From JAPLCX01 sp964460305 (lineage in GTDB: Bacteria > Auribacterota > Tritonobacteria > UBA1439), in assembly GCA_964460305.1 (NCBI GenBank), contig CAYWRA010000049.1, positions 1-18,470 on the forward strand: 18,470 bases of DNA, read 5' to 3'. The notes beneath the pieces were generated by a model. It ran no database searches, was not told the origin of the DNA, and worked only from the letters and a program-made list of their open reading frames with translations. Of this stretch, positions 7,626 to 15,361 are shown one piece after another; within the stretch, counting starts at the first letter, position 1; every line of letters starts with the position of its first letter. The position numbers and the translations under genes are program-made.

Positions 7626-7781
7626 GTGAGCAGACATCCTAGTTTCGGCGGAAGCGGCAAGGTGAAGGTGAAGAGGAATGTCCTCAAAAGATTCGAGCGA
7701 ATCGATATCCTTAAGGCGAAGGGGAAACTGAAGGATGAGAATTCACCGCTCGGCCTGCCCAAGACGAAGGTGACGGAGTAG
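7626..7781 (+). CDS. Small basic protein of the PVC-type family (51 aa)
   Basis: The frame is open from 7539, but the real start is almost certainly the GTG at 7626. It follows a near-perfect ribosome site, GAGGAGG (7611-7617), and the protein then begins MSRHPSF. The 51 residues are rich in Lys and Arg, with KVKRNVLKRFERIDILKAKG in the middle and GLPKTKV at the end. This matches the pattern I recall for the short conserved 'small basic protein' family of Planctomycetes, Verrucomicrobia and Chlamydiae (MSIHPSL, RNVLTRAERI, GLPK); I believe it is TIGR04137. Its role is unknown; the charge suggests RNA or ribosome binding. It stands alone between two repeat-rich gaps. Confidence 0.8.
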   Translation: MSRHPSFGGSGKVKVKRNVLKRFERIDILKAKGKLKDENSPLGLPKTKVTE

Positions 7782-7799
7782 CGCTGAACGTTAAGGTAG

Positions 7800-8058
7800 C
7801 TAATGGTAAATGACAAATACCAAATGACAAATGTCAAAACACAATGAGGTTTTGTCATTAATCCACGGATTGGCACGGATTTTATCACAAGAAATTTCAA
7901 TAGTTTCTTCTAATCCGTCCACTCCGCGCCTGCCGCCGGAGCGCGTTTCGGCACGCAGGCGTGTTAATTCGTGGATGGAAACGTTGAAAGCAGGAATATA
8001 GCATCAGCGGTTGGTGAGTAGATCAGTTTGCACTCTTTTACTCTTAGTAAAAAACTGT
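7800..8058. repeat. Mosaic of intergenic repeats between the small basic protein gene and rluB
   Basis: No gene is visible. GACAAAT/TGTCATT words fill 7808-7858. ATCCACGG/CACGGATT words fill 7860-7882 and reappear inverted at 7912-7920 and 7966-7977. An A/T hairpin (AAGAAA with TTTCTT) lies within 7889-7909. A GC hairpin (CGCCTGC 7927-7933 with GCAGGCG 7955-7961) is set into the ATCCGTGG block. A reversed ACTCTTTTACTCTT word lies at 8033-8046. Confidence 0.65.
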
Positions 8059-8071
8059 ACCTCGTATTTCC

Positions 8072-8836
8072 ATGACACAGCGACTCCAGAAGATATTGGC
8101 GGAAGCAGGCTATGGATCGCGGAGGGCATGCGAGGAGCTCATCGTCCAGGGACGCGTCTGTGTCAATGGGAAACAAGTACGCGATTTGGGAACCCGCGCC
8201 GATGTTCTGCGGGATGCGATCACCCTCGATGGGGAGAGGGTCAGATCCGAGAAGAAGGTATATTACATCCTCAACAAGCCGCGAGGTTATCTCTGCACGC
8301 ACTCGGACGAACGGGGGCGTCGCACCATTTATGATCTGCTCAGCCGCGTCCCGCAACGCTTGTACACGGTTGGACGCCTCGATTCGGATGCCGAAGGCCT
8401 TCTATTGCTGACCAATGACGGGGATTTTTCCCATCGCGTCGCACATCCGCGCGCGCATGTCGGCAAGACCTATAGGGTATACGTCGAACGGGCGTTGTCG
8501 CCGAGGGCTAGAGCGGTTCTCGAAAGGGGCATATTTCTCGACGGAAAGAAAACGCTTCCCTCACGCGTGTTAAGGCTAGAACGGCGGGGGAGCGGAGAGA
8601 TCGTCACTATACGGATTGCTGAGGGGAGGAAGCACCAGATCAAAAGGATGTTTCTTGCAGTCGGATCCCCCGTGAAACGGTTGAGCAGAATAGCGATTGG
8701 CGAATTGAAACTCGGAGTCCTCCCCGTGGGGAGATACCGGTGTCTCGGCTCGGAGGAATTGAACAGGATATTCGAGGGCGGAGGCGTTGAGCGGGCTACG
8801 TTCAGGAAAGGCCCGCGTGGGGGGAACCGTCAATGA
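8072..8836 (+). CDS. rluB: RluB/RsuA-family pseudouridine synthase
   Basis: A 254-residue protein. Residues 1-50 form an S4 RNA-binding domain (RLQKILAEAGYGSRRACEEL). The catalytic domain has the family motif GRLDSDAEGLLLLTNDG with the catalytic aspartate at D104, and later KTYRVYV and EGRKHQIKRMF. It isomerises a uridine in ribosomal RNA. RluB acts on 23S position 2605 in Escherichia coli, whereas RsuA acts on 16S; sequence length and the S4 start favour the RluB-like group, but the exact target is not certain. The last four bases (ATGA) overlap the start of the SH3 protein gene, so the two are translationally coupled. No clear Shine-Dalgarno precedes the ATG. Confidence 0.9.
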   Translation: MTQRLQKILAEAGYGSRRACEELIVQGRVCVNGKQVRDLGTRADVLRDAITLDGERVRSEKKVYYILNKPRGYLCTHSDERGRRTIYDLLSRVPQRLYTVGRLDSDAEGLLLLTNDGDFSHRVAHPRAHVGKTYRVYVERALSPRARAVLERGIFLDGKKTLPSRVLRLERRGSGEIVTIRIAEGRKHQIKRMFLAVGSPVKRLSRIAIGELKLGVLPVGRYRCLGSEELNRIFEGGGVERATFRKGPRGGNRQ

Positions 8837-9729
8837 GAGCAACGGCAGTGCGACTTGATGGCATCCGTCTCTTTTTTATTGTAATATGCGCGGCCGGCGT
8901 TATAGGGTGCTCACCGGGCATTGTGCGCGCTGGGCAGATCAAGTTCCCCTGTGTCGGCGAGGTAAACACCGACCGGGTCAACCTGCGTGCGGGAAGGAGC
9001 TTGAACTACGAGATAGTCGCGCGGCTCGACAAAGGCGGGCGGGTGACCGCCTGCGGGCTCGACTCCGGATGGTTCCGCGTCATACCCCCGAGGGACGTTT
9101 CCTTTTGGGTATCGAGCAGATATATTTCAGGAGGAAAAGTAATCCCCGGCCGCCTCAACGTCCGCGTGAGACCGTCGGAGAATTCGACGGTGATATGCCA
9201 GCTCTCGAGAGGGGAGCGGGTCGAGGGAATTGAAACGCGCGATGAATGGACGTCGATTAAACCGCCCAGTGCGGCGTACCTATGGGTAAGCTCCGAGCTT
9301 ATCGACCTCCTGCCCGACGAAAAGGGGACGCAGAAGCTGGAAAAGCTGTCCGCCGAGGGGGACGAGGATAAGGAAGATGCAGAAGACGTGGAGAGCGAGG
9401 AGACGCCGGTAGCCTCCACGGCGGCGCGGGTGGAAGGGACGATGGTTGAAGGGCAGCCTGGGGCCCCGCCCACCATACGCTTGCAGATGGCAAAAACCCC
9501 CCGTGTTCACGAGGGCACGATGGTGAGATGCGAGGAGGTCACCGTTTCCGGAGCGGACCACAGTCTCGTAACGGGATTTTTTCGAAAGCGGGTTTTGTGT
9601 CTTCTCAAGTCGAGAGCGATCAACCTGTCTTATTATGAAGGCGATCGCGTTAAGGTGTGGGGATACGAGATAGGCCGGTCGCCGGATGGCACACCGATAC
9701 TTGACGTGAGGCGATTGGAAGTGGAGTAA
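8833..9729 (+). CDS. Secreted or lipid-anchored protein with two bacterial SH3 domains
   Basis: A 298-residue protein beginning with a signal sequence: basic n-region, hydrophobic core LFFIVICAAGVIG, then C26 in VIGC, which fits a lipobox. A standard signal-peptidase site after VRA is the alternative. Two SH3b domains follow: residues about 43-98 (DRVNLRAGRSLNYEIVARL, ending FWVSSRYI) and about 106-160 (RLNVRVRPSENSTVICQL, ending LWVSSELI). A very acidic linker (about 170-195, EGDEDKEDAEDVESEE) leads to a C-terminal beta-rich domain I do not recognise. SH3b domains usually bind peptidoglycan or other envelope ligands, so a periplasmic or envelope role is likely. It is coupled to the pseudouridine synthase gene by a 4-base overlap, which need not imply a shared function. 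Confidence 0.8.
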   Translation: MRATAVRLDGIRLFFIVICAAGVIGCSPGIVRAGQIKFPCVGEVNTDRVNLRAGRSLNYEIVARLDKGGRVTACGLDSGWFRVIPPRDVSFWVSSRYISGGKVIPGRLNVRVRPSENSTVICQLSRGERVEGIETRDEWTSIKPPSAAYLWVSSELIDLLPDEKGTQKLEKLSAEGDEDKEDAEDVESEETPVASTAARVEGTMVEGQPGAPPTIRLQMAKTPRVHEGTMVRCEEVTVSGADHSLVTGFFRKRVLCLLKSRAINLSYYEGDRVKVWGYEIGRSPDGTPILDVRRLEVE

Positions 9730-9784
9730 CTTCGGTATTTCGCGTCTCGTATATCGTGTGGCGTTATTTGTGAGGCATGATCGA

Positions 9785-11122
9785 ATGACTATTTTGGCAA
9801 GGATGAAAACGTTCCGCGGCGGCGTCCACCCTCCTGAATGCAAGGAGTTGACGAGCGCGCTCCCGATAAGACGCGCGGCCCTTCCGTCCCTCGTCCGTAT
9901 TCCACTCGTTCAGAATGCCGTAGCCCCGCCGCGTTTCATCGTGAACAAGGGGCAATGCGTCCGGACGGGAGAGCGGATAGCGGAGGCTTCGGGGCCGATG
10001 TCGACGCCGTTACACGCGAGCATCTCCGGGACCGTCGCATCGATCGAGGATGTCCCCGTGCCTTACGGCGGGGTCGGCGCGGCGGCGGTGATCGAGGGGG
10101 ATGGGAAGGACGAGAGGGCATGGGGCGCTGCGGCCGCTCCCGACCCGTACTCCCTATCGAGAGACGAGATCATCTCGCGCATAAGGGAGGCCGGAATCGT
10201 AGGATTGGGAGGGGCTGAATTCCCCACGCATTTCAAATTATCGCCCCCTCCGGAGAAGAAGCTCGAGTGCGTGATTATAAACGGTGCGGAGTGCGAGCCG
10301 TTCCTCACCGCCGACCATCGCCTCATGATCGAGAGGCCGAAAGACGTGGTCGCGGGCGCCCGTCTCATCATGCGTGCTGCCGGCGTATCCCGCGCGTGGA
10401 TAGGAATTGAGAGTAACAAGAGGGACGCATACGAGAGGATACTGGAGGCGTCGGCGGGAATGCCCGATGTGACGGCGGTCCTCCTCGATGTCAAGTATCC
10501 CCAGGGGGCGGAGAAACAGCTCATCTCGGCGATCATGCGGCGCGAGGTCCCCGCCGGGGGGCTGCCCGCGGACGTGGGTGTTGTGGTGCAGAACGTGGGC
10601 ACGGCCGTCGCGGTCTGGGAGGCGTGCGCCGAAGGGAAACCGCTTTATGAGAGGGTCGTCACCGTTTCAGGGACATGCATGCGAGAGCCCGCGAACTGGC
10701 TCGTTCGCATCGGCACACCGTTCAAGGACCTCATCGAGCAGAGCGGAGGTTTGACGCCCGATGCCTCCCTGCTCATCATGGTAGGGCCGATGATGGGGGT
10801 TTCCCAGTGGACCGCAGACGTGCCCGTGGTGAAGGGGACATCCGGGATCATAGCGCTTCCCGAGTGCGCGCCCGCCGTTTTGAGACCGCGGGCATGCCTC
10901 CGGTGCGGTCTCTGTCTCAGGGTGTGCCCGATGGGCCTCTCACCGGCGCTCATCCGCCGGGCGGCGGAAAAAGGACGGTGGGACATTGCCGAACAGTACG
11001 GCGTGAACGAGTGCATGGAATGCGGGGCCTGCGCCTATGTTTGTGCCACCAGCAAGAACCAGGTACAGCTTTATAAAAGGGCGAAGTTGGAGCTGAAGAA
11101 AAGGAGCGCCCGTGTCAACTGA
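9785..11122 (+). CDS. rnfC: Rnf complex subunit C (peripheral NADH-side Fe-S subunit)
   Basis: The frame is open from a GTG at 9758. I choose the ATG at 9785 because GTGAGG (9770-9775) sits nine bases before it and the family begins shortly before FRGGVHPPE; an ATG at 9803 is also possible. This gives 445 residues. After the N-terminal sandwich domain comes the flavin/NADH-binding region GLGGAEFPTH (about residues 139-148) with GAECEPFLTADHRLM. Two ferredoxin motifs follow: CLRCGLCLRVCP (371-382) and CMECGACAYVCAT (410-422). RnfC faces the cytoplasm and exchanges electrons with NAD(H). The gene starts the rnfCDGEAB series, the order used by Acetobacterium and clostridia, and overlaps rnfD by 11 bases. 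Confidence 0.96.
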   Translation: MTILARMKTFRGGVHPPECKELTSALPIRRAALPSLVRIPLVQNAVAPPRFIVNKGQCVRTGERIAEASGPMSTPLHASISGTVASIEDVPVPYGGVGAAAVIEGDGKDERAWGAAAAPDPYSLSRDEIISRIREAGIVGLGGAEFPTHFKLSPPPEKKLECVIINGAECEPFLTADHRLMIERPKDVVAGARLIMRAAGVSRAWIGIESNKRDAYERILEASAGMPDVTAVLLDVKYPQGAEKQLISAIMRREVPAGGLPADVGVVVQNVGTAVAVWEACAEGKPLYERVVTVSGTCMREPANWLVRIGTPFKDLIEQSGGLTPDASLLIMVGPMMGVSQWTADVPVVKGTSGIIALPECAPAVLRPRACLRCGLCLRVCPMGLSPALIRRAAEKGRWDIAEQYGVNECMECGACAYVCATSKNQVQLYKRAKLELKKRSARVN

Positions 11123-12059
11123 CGAGAAACGGCTTTTTATTCTCTCACCCGGTCCGCACCTAAGCAGCGACGAATCGGTCGAGAAGATCATGTGGCGGGT
11201 GGTCGTCGCATTGCTCCCCGCGCTCGGCTGGGGCATCTGGTCATTCGGCCTTGCCGCGCTGTATGTGACGGCGGCCTGCGTCGTTAGCTGCGTGGTGATC
11301 GAGGCGGTGGTTCAGAAGCTGCTCGGGAAGGGGGTCACTGTAAGCGACGGGAGCGCCGTGGTGACCGGCATCCTCCTCGCCTTCAATCTCCCTCCCGGCG
11401 TACCGCTCTGGATGACGGCTGTGGGCAGTTTTGTAGCGATTGCAATCGCCAAACACGCCTTCGGCGGCCTGGGCTACAATATATTCAATCCGGCCCTCAT
11501 CGGGAGGGCGTTTCTGATGGCGTCGTATCCGGTGAGGATGACGAGCTGGAGGCTCTATGGCGCCTGGGATAACGTGACGGGCGCAACTCCCTTGGGGATC
11601 ATCAAAGAAAAGCTTGCGATCCCTCTACCATCCTATACGGACATGTTCCTGGGGCGCATCGGGGGCTGCATCGGCGAGACCTCAACGCTGCTGCTCCTGC
11701 TGGGCGCGGTCTTCCTGCTGGTCAAGGGCGACATCACGTGGCACACGCCGGTTTCTTTCCTCGGGGGATTGGCGCTCATGAGTTGGCTTAGCGGCCGCGA
11801 TCCATTGTTTGCGATCCTGGCCGGAGGGGCGGTGCTGGGCGCCTGTTTCATGGCCACGGACATGGTGACCATACCGATATCGGGTAAGGGGAGATTGATT
11901 TTCGGCGCCAGCTGCGGACTGATTACGGGAGTGATCAGGGTATGGGGAGGGTACCCTGAAGGGGTATGCTACGCGATCCTCCTTATGAATGCGTTCACGC
12001 CGATAATAGACCGCTACACGCAGCCGAGGAGATTCGGTAACAGGACAAGGCGCGACTGA
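11112..12059 (+). CDS. rnfD: Rnf complex subunit D (membrane subunit with covalent FMN)
   Basis: A 315-residue integral membrane protein with about eight to ten helices. The covalent FMN site is the threonine T159 in NVTGATPLG, matching the (S/T)GAT motif of RnfD and NqrB. The NPALIGRAFL patch just before it (residues 126-135) is also typical. The start is a GTG at 11112 inside the rnfC coding region, with AAAGGAG six bases upstream (11099-11105). RnfD is thought to form part of the ion-translocating core. The next gene, rnfG, is 210 bases away across a repeat block, which is unusual for an operon whose other junctions are tight. Confidence 0.96.
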   Translation: MSTDEKRLFILSPGPHLSSDESVEKIMWRVVVALLPALGWGIWSFGLAALYVTAACVVSCVVIEAVVQKLLGKGVTVSDGSAVVTGILLAFNLPPGVPLWMTAVGSFVAIAIAKHAFGGLGYNIFNPALIGRAFLMASYPVRMTSWRLYGAWDNVTGATPLGIIKEKLAIPLPSYTDMFLGRIGGCIGETSTLLLLLGAVFLLVKGDITWHTPVSFLGGLALMSWLSGRDPLFAILAGGAVLGACFMATDMVTIPISGKGRLIFGASCGLITGVIRVWGGYPEGVCYAILLMNAFTPIIDRYTQPRRFGNRTRRD

Positions 12060-12255
12060 TTTTTTACCACAGAGACACGGAGAAGGCACGGAGAGCACGA
12101 GGCGGTTGTTTTACAAAGAGTAAAAGAGAATAAGAGGTTAGAGGAGAAGAAATAAAGGGGAAGAAACTACTCACCGCGGAGGCGCGCCCCAACGGGGCCT
12201 CTTCGAGGCCAGTTTGTTGGGTGGGGGATTTGGAAATTGGGATTTGGGATTTAAA
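12060..12255. repeat. Repeat block splitting the rnf operon between rnfD and rnfG
   Basis: No gene is visible. ACCACAGAGACACGGAG words (12066-12103) run into GGCGGTTGTTTTACAAAGAG and the rest of that word (about 12101-12135), which recurs inverted at 17451-17479. Two nested hairpins follow: GCCCC with GGGGC (12186-12198) and GGCCTC with GAGGCC (12196-12210). A G-tract series (12219-12248) ends in TGGGATTTGGGATTTAAA (12238-12255), an 18-base block also present just before rnfB. Confidence 0.75.
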
Positions 12256-12269
12256 CCTATGGTGCTCAC

Positions 12270-12917
12270 ATGCGGGATATAGTGAAGCTGACGGTGTTGC
12301 TAACGGTGGTGTGCCTTCTCAACGGCCTTGCCCTGGGGTTGGTATACGAGTTTACGCGGGGTTCGATCGATACGGCGGCCGCAAGGACTCTTAACGAATC
12401 TCTGAAAGTGGTCGTCCCCCAGGCCGACCGGTTCTCCGAGAGGAAAGAGTGCCCGCTCCAGGGCGGGAAGGCGATAGCCTACTATGAGGCGTATGCCAAG
12501 AACGGCGAGGTCATCGGATACGCCCTCCTCGGAGAGCGGCAGGGATATCAGAGCATCCTAAAGATCCTCGTCGGCATCGATCCCGGAGGGATCGTTCGGG
12601 GAATCAAGGTGCTGGAACAGGCTGAAACGCCCGGGCTCGGCGCCCGTGTCGACGAGATACAGGCAAAAGAGACGATCTGGGCACACATAGCGAATCTTTT
12701 CAAAAAGGGGAATGCCTTCGCCGCGAATCGGCAACCGTGGTTCCAGGAACAATACCGCGGGCTCTCTGTGAATGAGTTGGTATTGCTGAAGCCGTCCCAG
12801 GGTGGGAAGGGAATCCATGCGATCACGGGGGCGACGATTACAAGCCGCGCCCTTACACAGGCGGTAAAGGATTCAATCGAGTCGTTCCTCGCCGCTAAAA
12901 ACGCGCGAAAATCGTAA
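12270..12917 (+). CDS. rnfG: Rnf complex subunit G (periplasmic FMN subunit)
   Basis: A 215-residue protein with a single N-terminal membrane anchor (about residues 6-27, LTVLLTVVCLLNGLALGLVY) and an FMN-binding domain. The covalent FMN residue is T189 in AITGATITSRA, the (S/T)GAT motif shared with NqrC. The earlier patch EQAETPGLGARV (residues 116-127) is also family-specific. RnfG passes electrons on the outer face of the membrane. The ATG follows the GGGATTT repeat by 14 bases; the ribosome site is weak (GGTG at 12261-12264), so G-runs in the leader may affect initiation. rnfE starts six bases after the stop. Confidence 0.95.
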   Translation: MRDIVKLTVLLTVVCLLNGLALGLVYEFTRGSIDTAAARTLNESLKVVVPQADRFSERKECPLQGGKAIAYYEAYAKNGEVIGYALLGERQGYQSILKILVGIDPGGIVRGIKVLEQAETPGLGARVDEIQAKETIWAHIANLFKKGNAFAANRQPWFQEQYRGLSVNELVLLKPSQGGKGIHAITGATITSRALTQAVKDSIESFLAAKNARKS

Positions 12918-12923
12918 GAGGGT

Positions 12924-13589
12924 ATGATGGCCAACAATAACTCGGAGAAGACTGGCTACTGGAAGGAGTTCACGAAAGGGATTGTCACGCTCAATCCGAT
13001 ATTCGTGATCGTCCTCGGTCTCTGTCCGACGCTGGCGGTATCGGTGAGCATATCGAATGCGCTCGGCATGGGGGCGGCGGCCACCTTCGTCCTCCTGGGC
13101 TCGAACATCGTGATCGCCGCGCTCATGCGATTTCTCGACAGGATATTCCCTCCCGCGTTCGTCGCGCAGGTCCAAAGGATACGCATTCCGATTTACATCG
13201 TTATCATCGCTTCATTTGTGACGATCGTCGACCTCGTCATGCATGGCTTTGCGCCGGCGTTGTACGCGCGCCTCGGCATCTATGTCCCGCTCATAGTGGT
13301 GAATTGCATCATCCTGGGGCGGGCGGAGGCGTTCGCGGCCACTTCCGGGGTGATGGCCGCGGTCCTCGACGCGCTCGGCATGGGAGCGGGCTTTACCCTG
13401 GCGCTTCTTCTCCTCTCGACCGTCAGGGAAATAATCGGCGCGGGGAAGTTTTACGGTTATCTCGTCTTTGGATCGGGGTATGAGCCGATGTTGATCATGA
13501 CCCTCGCCCCCGGGGCCCTCCTTACGTTCGGTATTTTCATGGGGCTGTTCCGGCACCTGAAGGCGAAAGGCCAAGATGCACATGTTTGA
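12924..13589 (+). CDS. rnfE: Rnf complex subunit E (membrane subunit)
   Basis: A 221-residue protein with six hydrophobic segments. It opens with WKEFTKGIVTLNPIFVIVLGLCPTLAVS (read as NPIFVIVLGLCP), the hallmark of RnfE/NqrD. The second conserved cysteine lies in VVNCIILGRAEAFA. RnfE and RnfA are homologous and pack in opposite orientations; their conserved cysteines hold a shared Fe-S cluster in the membrane in structures of related complexes. Two ATGs stand side by side (12924 and 12927) behind AAGAGGG, and the second has slightly better spacing. The gene overlaps rnfA by 14 bases, so the pair is translationally coupled, which fits equal amounts of the two subunits. Confidence 0.96.
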   Translation: MMANNNSEKTGYWKEFTKGIVTLNPIFVIVLGLCPTLAVSVSISNALGMGAAATFVLLGSNIVIAALMRFLDRIFPPAFVAQVQRIRIPIYIVIIASFVTIVDLVMHGFAPALYARLGIYVPLIVVNCIILGRAEAFAATSGVMAAVLDALGMGAGFTLALLLLSTVREIIGAGKFYGYLVFGSGYEPMLIMTLAPGALLTFGIFMGLFRHLKAKGQDAHV

Positions 13590-14172
13590 ACTATTCTCCA
13601 TTTTTATCGGCGTTGCGCTGGTGAATAACTTTATATTCTGCCAGTTCCTCGGCCTCTGTCCCTACATAGGGGTCACTGAGAGGACGTCCTCCGCTATGGG
13701 GATGGGGATGGCGGTTATTTTCGTGATGGTCATGAGCTCGGTGATCACTTGGGCGGTTTATGAATGGGTGTTGGCGCCGCTCGGCATCACCTATCTGTAT
13801 ATCATCGCCTTTATCCTGGTTATCGCCGCGTTCGTGCAGATGGTCGAGATGTTCTTGCAGAAATCCGTCCCCGCCCTCTACCGCGCGCTCGGGATATATC
13901 TCCCGCTCATCACCACGAACTGCGCCGTGCTCGGCGTCGCAACGCTGAACAAACAGCAGTTGTTCGGGGTGCCCGGCAGCCTGATCAAATGCATCGTCCA
14001 GGGGTTCGGGGGCGGCGTCGGCTTCACGCTAGCAATGCTGATCATGGCGGGCATACGGGAGCGGCTCGATTTTGCGGATGTCCCTCGGCCGCTCAGGGGC
14101 ATCCCCATCGCGCTCATAACGGCCGGCCTTACCGCGATCGGCTTTCTCGGTTTCGCCGGGCTGTCGTTTTAA
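13576..14172 (+). CDS. rnfA: Rnf complex subunit A (membrane subunit)
   Basis: A 198-residue protein with six hydrophobic segments, the standard RnfA length. The cysteine patches NNFIFCQFLGLCPYIGV (residues 17-33) and TTNCAVLGVA (about 113-122) are the family signature and the likely Fe-S ligands shared with RnfE. It starts at the ATG at 13576 inside rnfE, behind AAAGG; a second ATG at 13582 would shorten it by two residues. It belongs to the ion-translocating membrane core. The gap after it (123 bases) contains the GGGATTT repeat and a GC hairpin before rnfB, the second interruption in this operon. Confidence 0.96.
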   Translation: MHMFELFSIFIGVALVNNFIFCQFLGLCPYIGVTERTSSAMGMGMAVIFVMVMSSVITWAVYEWVLAPLGITYLYIIAFILVIAAFVQMVEMFLQKSVPALYRALGIYLPLITTNCAVLGVATLNKQQLFGVPGSLIKCIVQGFGGGVGFTLAMLIMAGIRERLDFADVPRPLRGIPIALITAGLTAIGFLGFAGLSF

Positions 14173-14202
14173 CATCGAGCTATCAAGTAAGAAAGTTATC
14201 GA

Positions 14203-14293
14203 GTTTTGTCATTTGCCATTCTCAATATTGGGATTTGGGGTTTTGGATTTGGGATTTCCGGGGCCTTGGCCCCGGTGGGATTTGGGATTTAAA
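14203..14293 (+). repeat. GGGATTT repeat with a nested GC hairpin in the rnfB leader
   Basis: TTTTGTCATTTGCCATTCTC leads into four G-runs (GGG, GGGG, GG, GGG at 14230-14253). A perfect hairpin follows, CCGGGGCC (14258-14265) with GGCCCCGG (14268-14275), and then TGGGATTTGGGATTTAAA (14276-14293), ending two bases before the rnfB ATG. The hairpin looks inserted into an otherwise continuous repeat. The same TTTGTCATT/CTCAATATTGGG join occurs at 17985-18005. Confidence 0.75.
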
Positions 14294-14295
14294 AG

Positions 14296-15099
14296 ATGTA
14301 CAACGTCACCATCCTATCTCTACTGGTTCTCGGCCTCATGGGTCTCGGCCTCGGGATCATCCTGGCGCTGTTCAGCCGCATCTTTTCGGTCACGGTCGAT
14401 CCGCGGATTGAGGAGGTTGCGCATGCGCTGGCGGGGCTCAACTGCGGCGTGTGCGGATACCCCGGCTGTAATGCGATGGCTGAGGCTCTCGTAGCCGGGA
14501 AGGCGCACGCGCGGCAGTGCACGCCCGGCGGAGCTGCTGTGGTGAAGAAGGTGTCGCAGATACTTGGGACGGAAGAAATGCCGGCGGAGCCCCGCGTGGC
14601 GGTTGTGCGCTGCCGAGGGGGAGTAAGGGAGGCGAGGGAGAAGGCGATATACAGGGGCGTTAGGGACTGCGTGGCGATCGAGGCCCTGGAGGCGGGCGCT
14701 AAATCCTGTATCTATGGGTGCCTCGGCATGGGGTCGTGTGTGGGCGCCTGTCCCTTTGGCGCGATCCGTATGACCGCAAACCGCTTGCCGGAGATACTGG
14801 AGGAGAAGTGCACGGGTTGCGGCAAGTGCGTCGCCATATGCCCCCGCCATATCATCGAACTCATCCCGCGGCGGCAAAGGGTGTACGTCGCCTGTCTGTC
14901 TAGGGATAGGGGTAAGAAGGTGAAAGAGGCGTGCGATGTGGGCTGCACCGCATGCGGCCTCTGCGCCCTACCGAAGATCACCCCTTCGGGTAAGGTGGTT
15001 GTGAAAAACAATTTGCCCCAGTTCCCCCCGGACTGGGATGACTTTGCGGTAGCCGCGGAGAAATGCCCCTCGAAATGCTTTGTCATTCGCACTGTGTGA
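14296..15099 (+). CDS. rnfB: Rnf complex subunit B (ferredoxin-side multi-cluster Fe-S subunit)
   Basis: A 267-residue protein with an N-terminal membrane helix (about residues 5-27). The first cluster domain has C50, C53, C58 and C75 in the CGVCGYPGC pattern. The ferredoxin-like part has C138, C142, C148 and C152, then CTGCGKCVAICP (172-183), then CDVGCTACGLC (213-223), and a final pair, C257 and C261. This number of cysteines fits the long, cluster-rich RnfB of acetogens and clostridia rather than the shorter proteobacterial form. RnfB accepts electrons from reduced ferredoxin and passes them into the complex. It is last in rnfCDGEAB, and its start lies directly behind the GGGATTT repeat with no separate Shine-Dalgarno. 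Confidence 0.96.
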   Translation: MYNVTILSLLVLGLMGLGLGIILALFSRIFSVTVDPRIEEVAHALAGLNCGVCGYPGCNAMAEALVAGKAHARQCTPGGAAVVKKVSQILGTEEMPAEPRVAVVRCRGGVREAREKAIYRGVRDCVAIEALEAGAKSCIYGCLGMGSCVGACPFGAIRMTANRLPEILEEKCTGCGKCVAICPRHIIELIPRRQRVYVACLSRDRGKKVKEACDVGCTACGLCALPKITPSGKVVVKNNLPQFPPDWDDFAVAAEKCPSKCFVIRTV

Positions 15100-15116
15100 G
15101 CGGACCGGGTATAATA

Positions 15117-15348
15117 TTTAAACCACAGAGGACACAGAGAGAGGATACGGAGAACACAGAGAAGGCGGTTAATCTTAACCGCAGATATTGCGGATGGAGC
15201 GGATTATTTATTGTTCCAGAGATCAAAAACGAGAAACTGTTGTTACTGTAGTAGAAGTCTCAGTGCCCTCCCCCGTCCAAAAGGGATCCCTTCGGGAAAG
15301 GGGCCCCTTTGGGGTGGTTAAACATTAATATTGGGATTTGGGGTTTTA
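15117..15348. repeat. Repeat mosaic between rnfB and folD
   Basis: No gene is visible. ACCACAGAGGACACAGAG words occupy 15121-15166, then a degenerate GCGGAT segment (15180-15210). Two perfect palindromes follow: AAGGGATCCCTT (15282-15293) and AAAGGGGCCCCTTT (15298-15311). ATTGGGATTTGGGGTTTT (15330-15347) ends 14 bases before the folD ATG. Confidence 0.7.
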
Positions 15349-15361
15349 CCCCTGGGGGCTT

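Noticed and set aside
12060..12269. A broken gene between rnfD and rnfG
   Set aside because: All six rnf genes are intact and full length, and the gap contains only repeat words and hairpins.
15063..15251. A 62-codon ORF at the end of rnfB
   Set aside because: It is an out-of-frame overlap with rnfB that continues through CACAGAG repeats.
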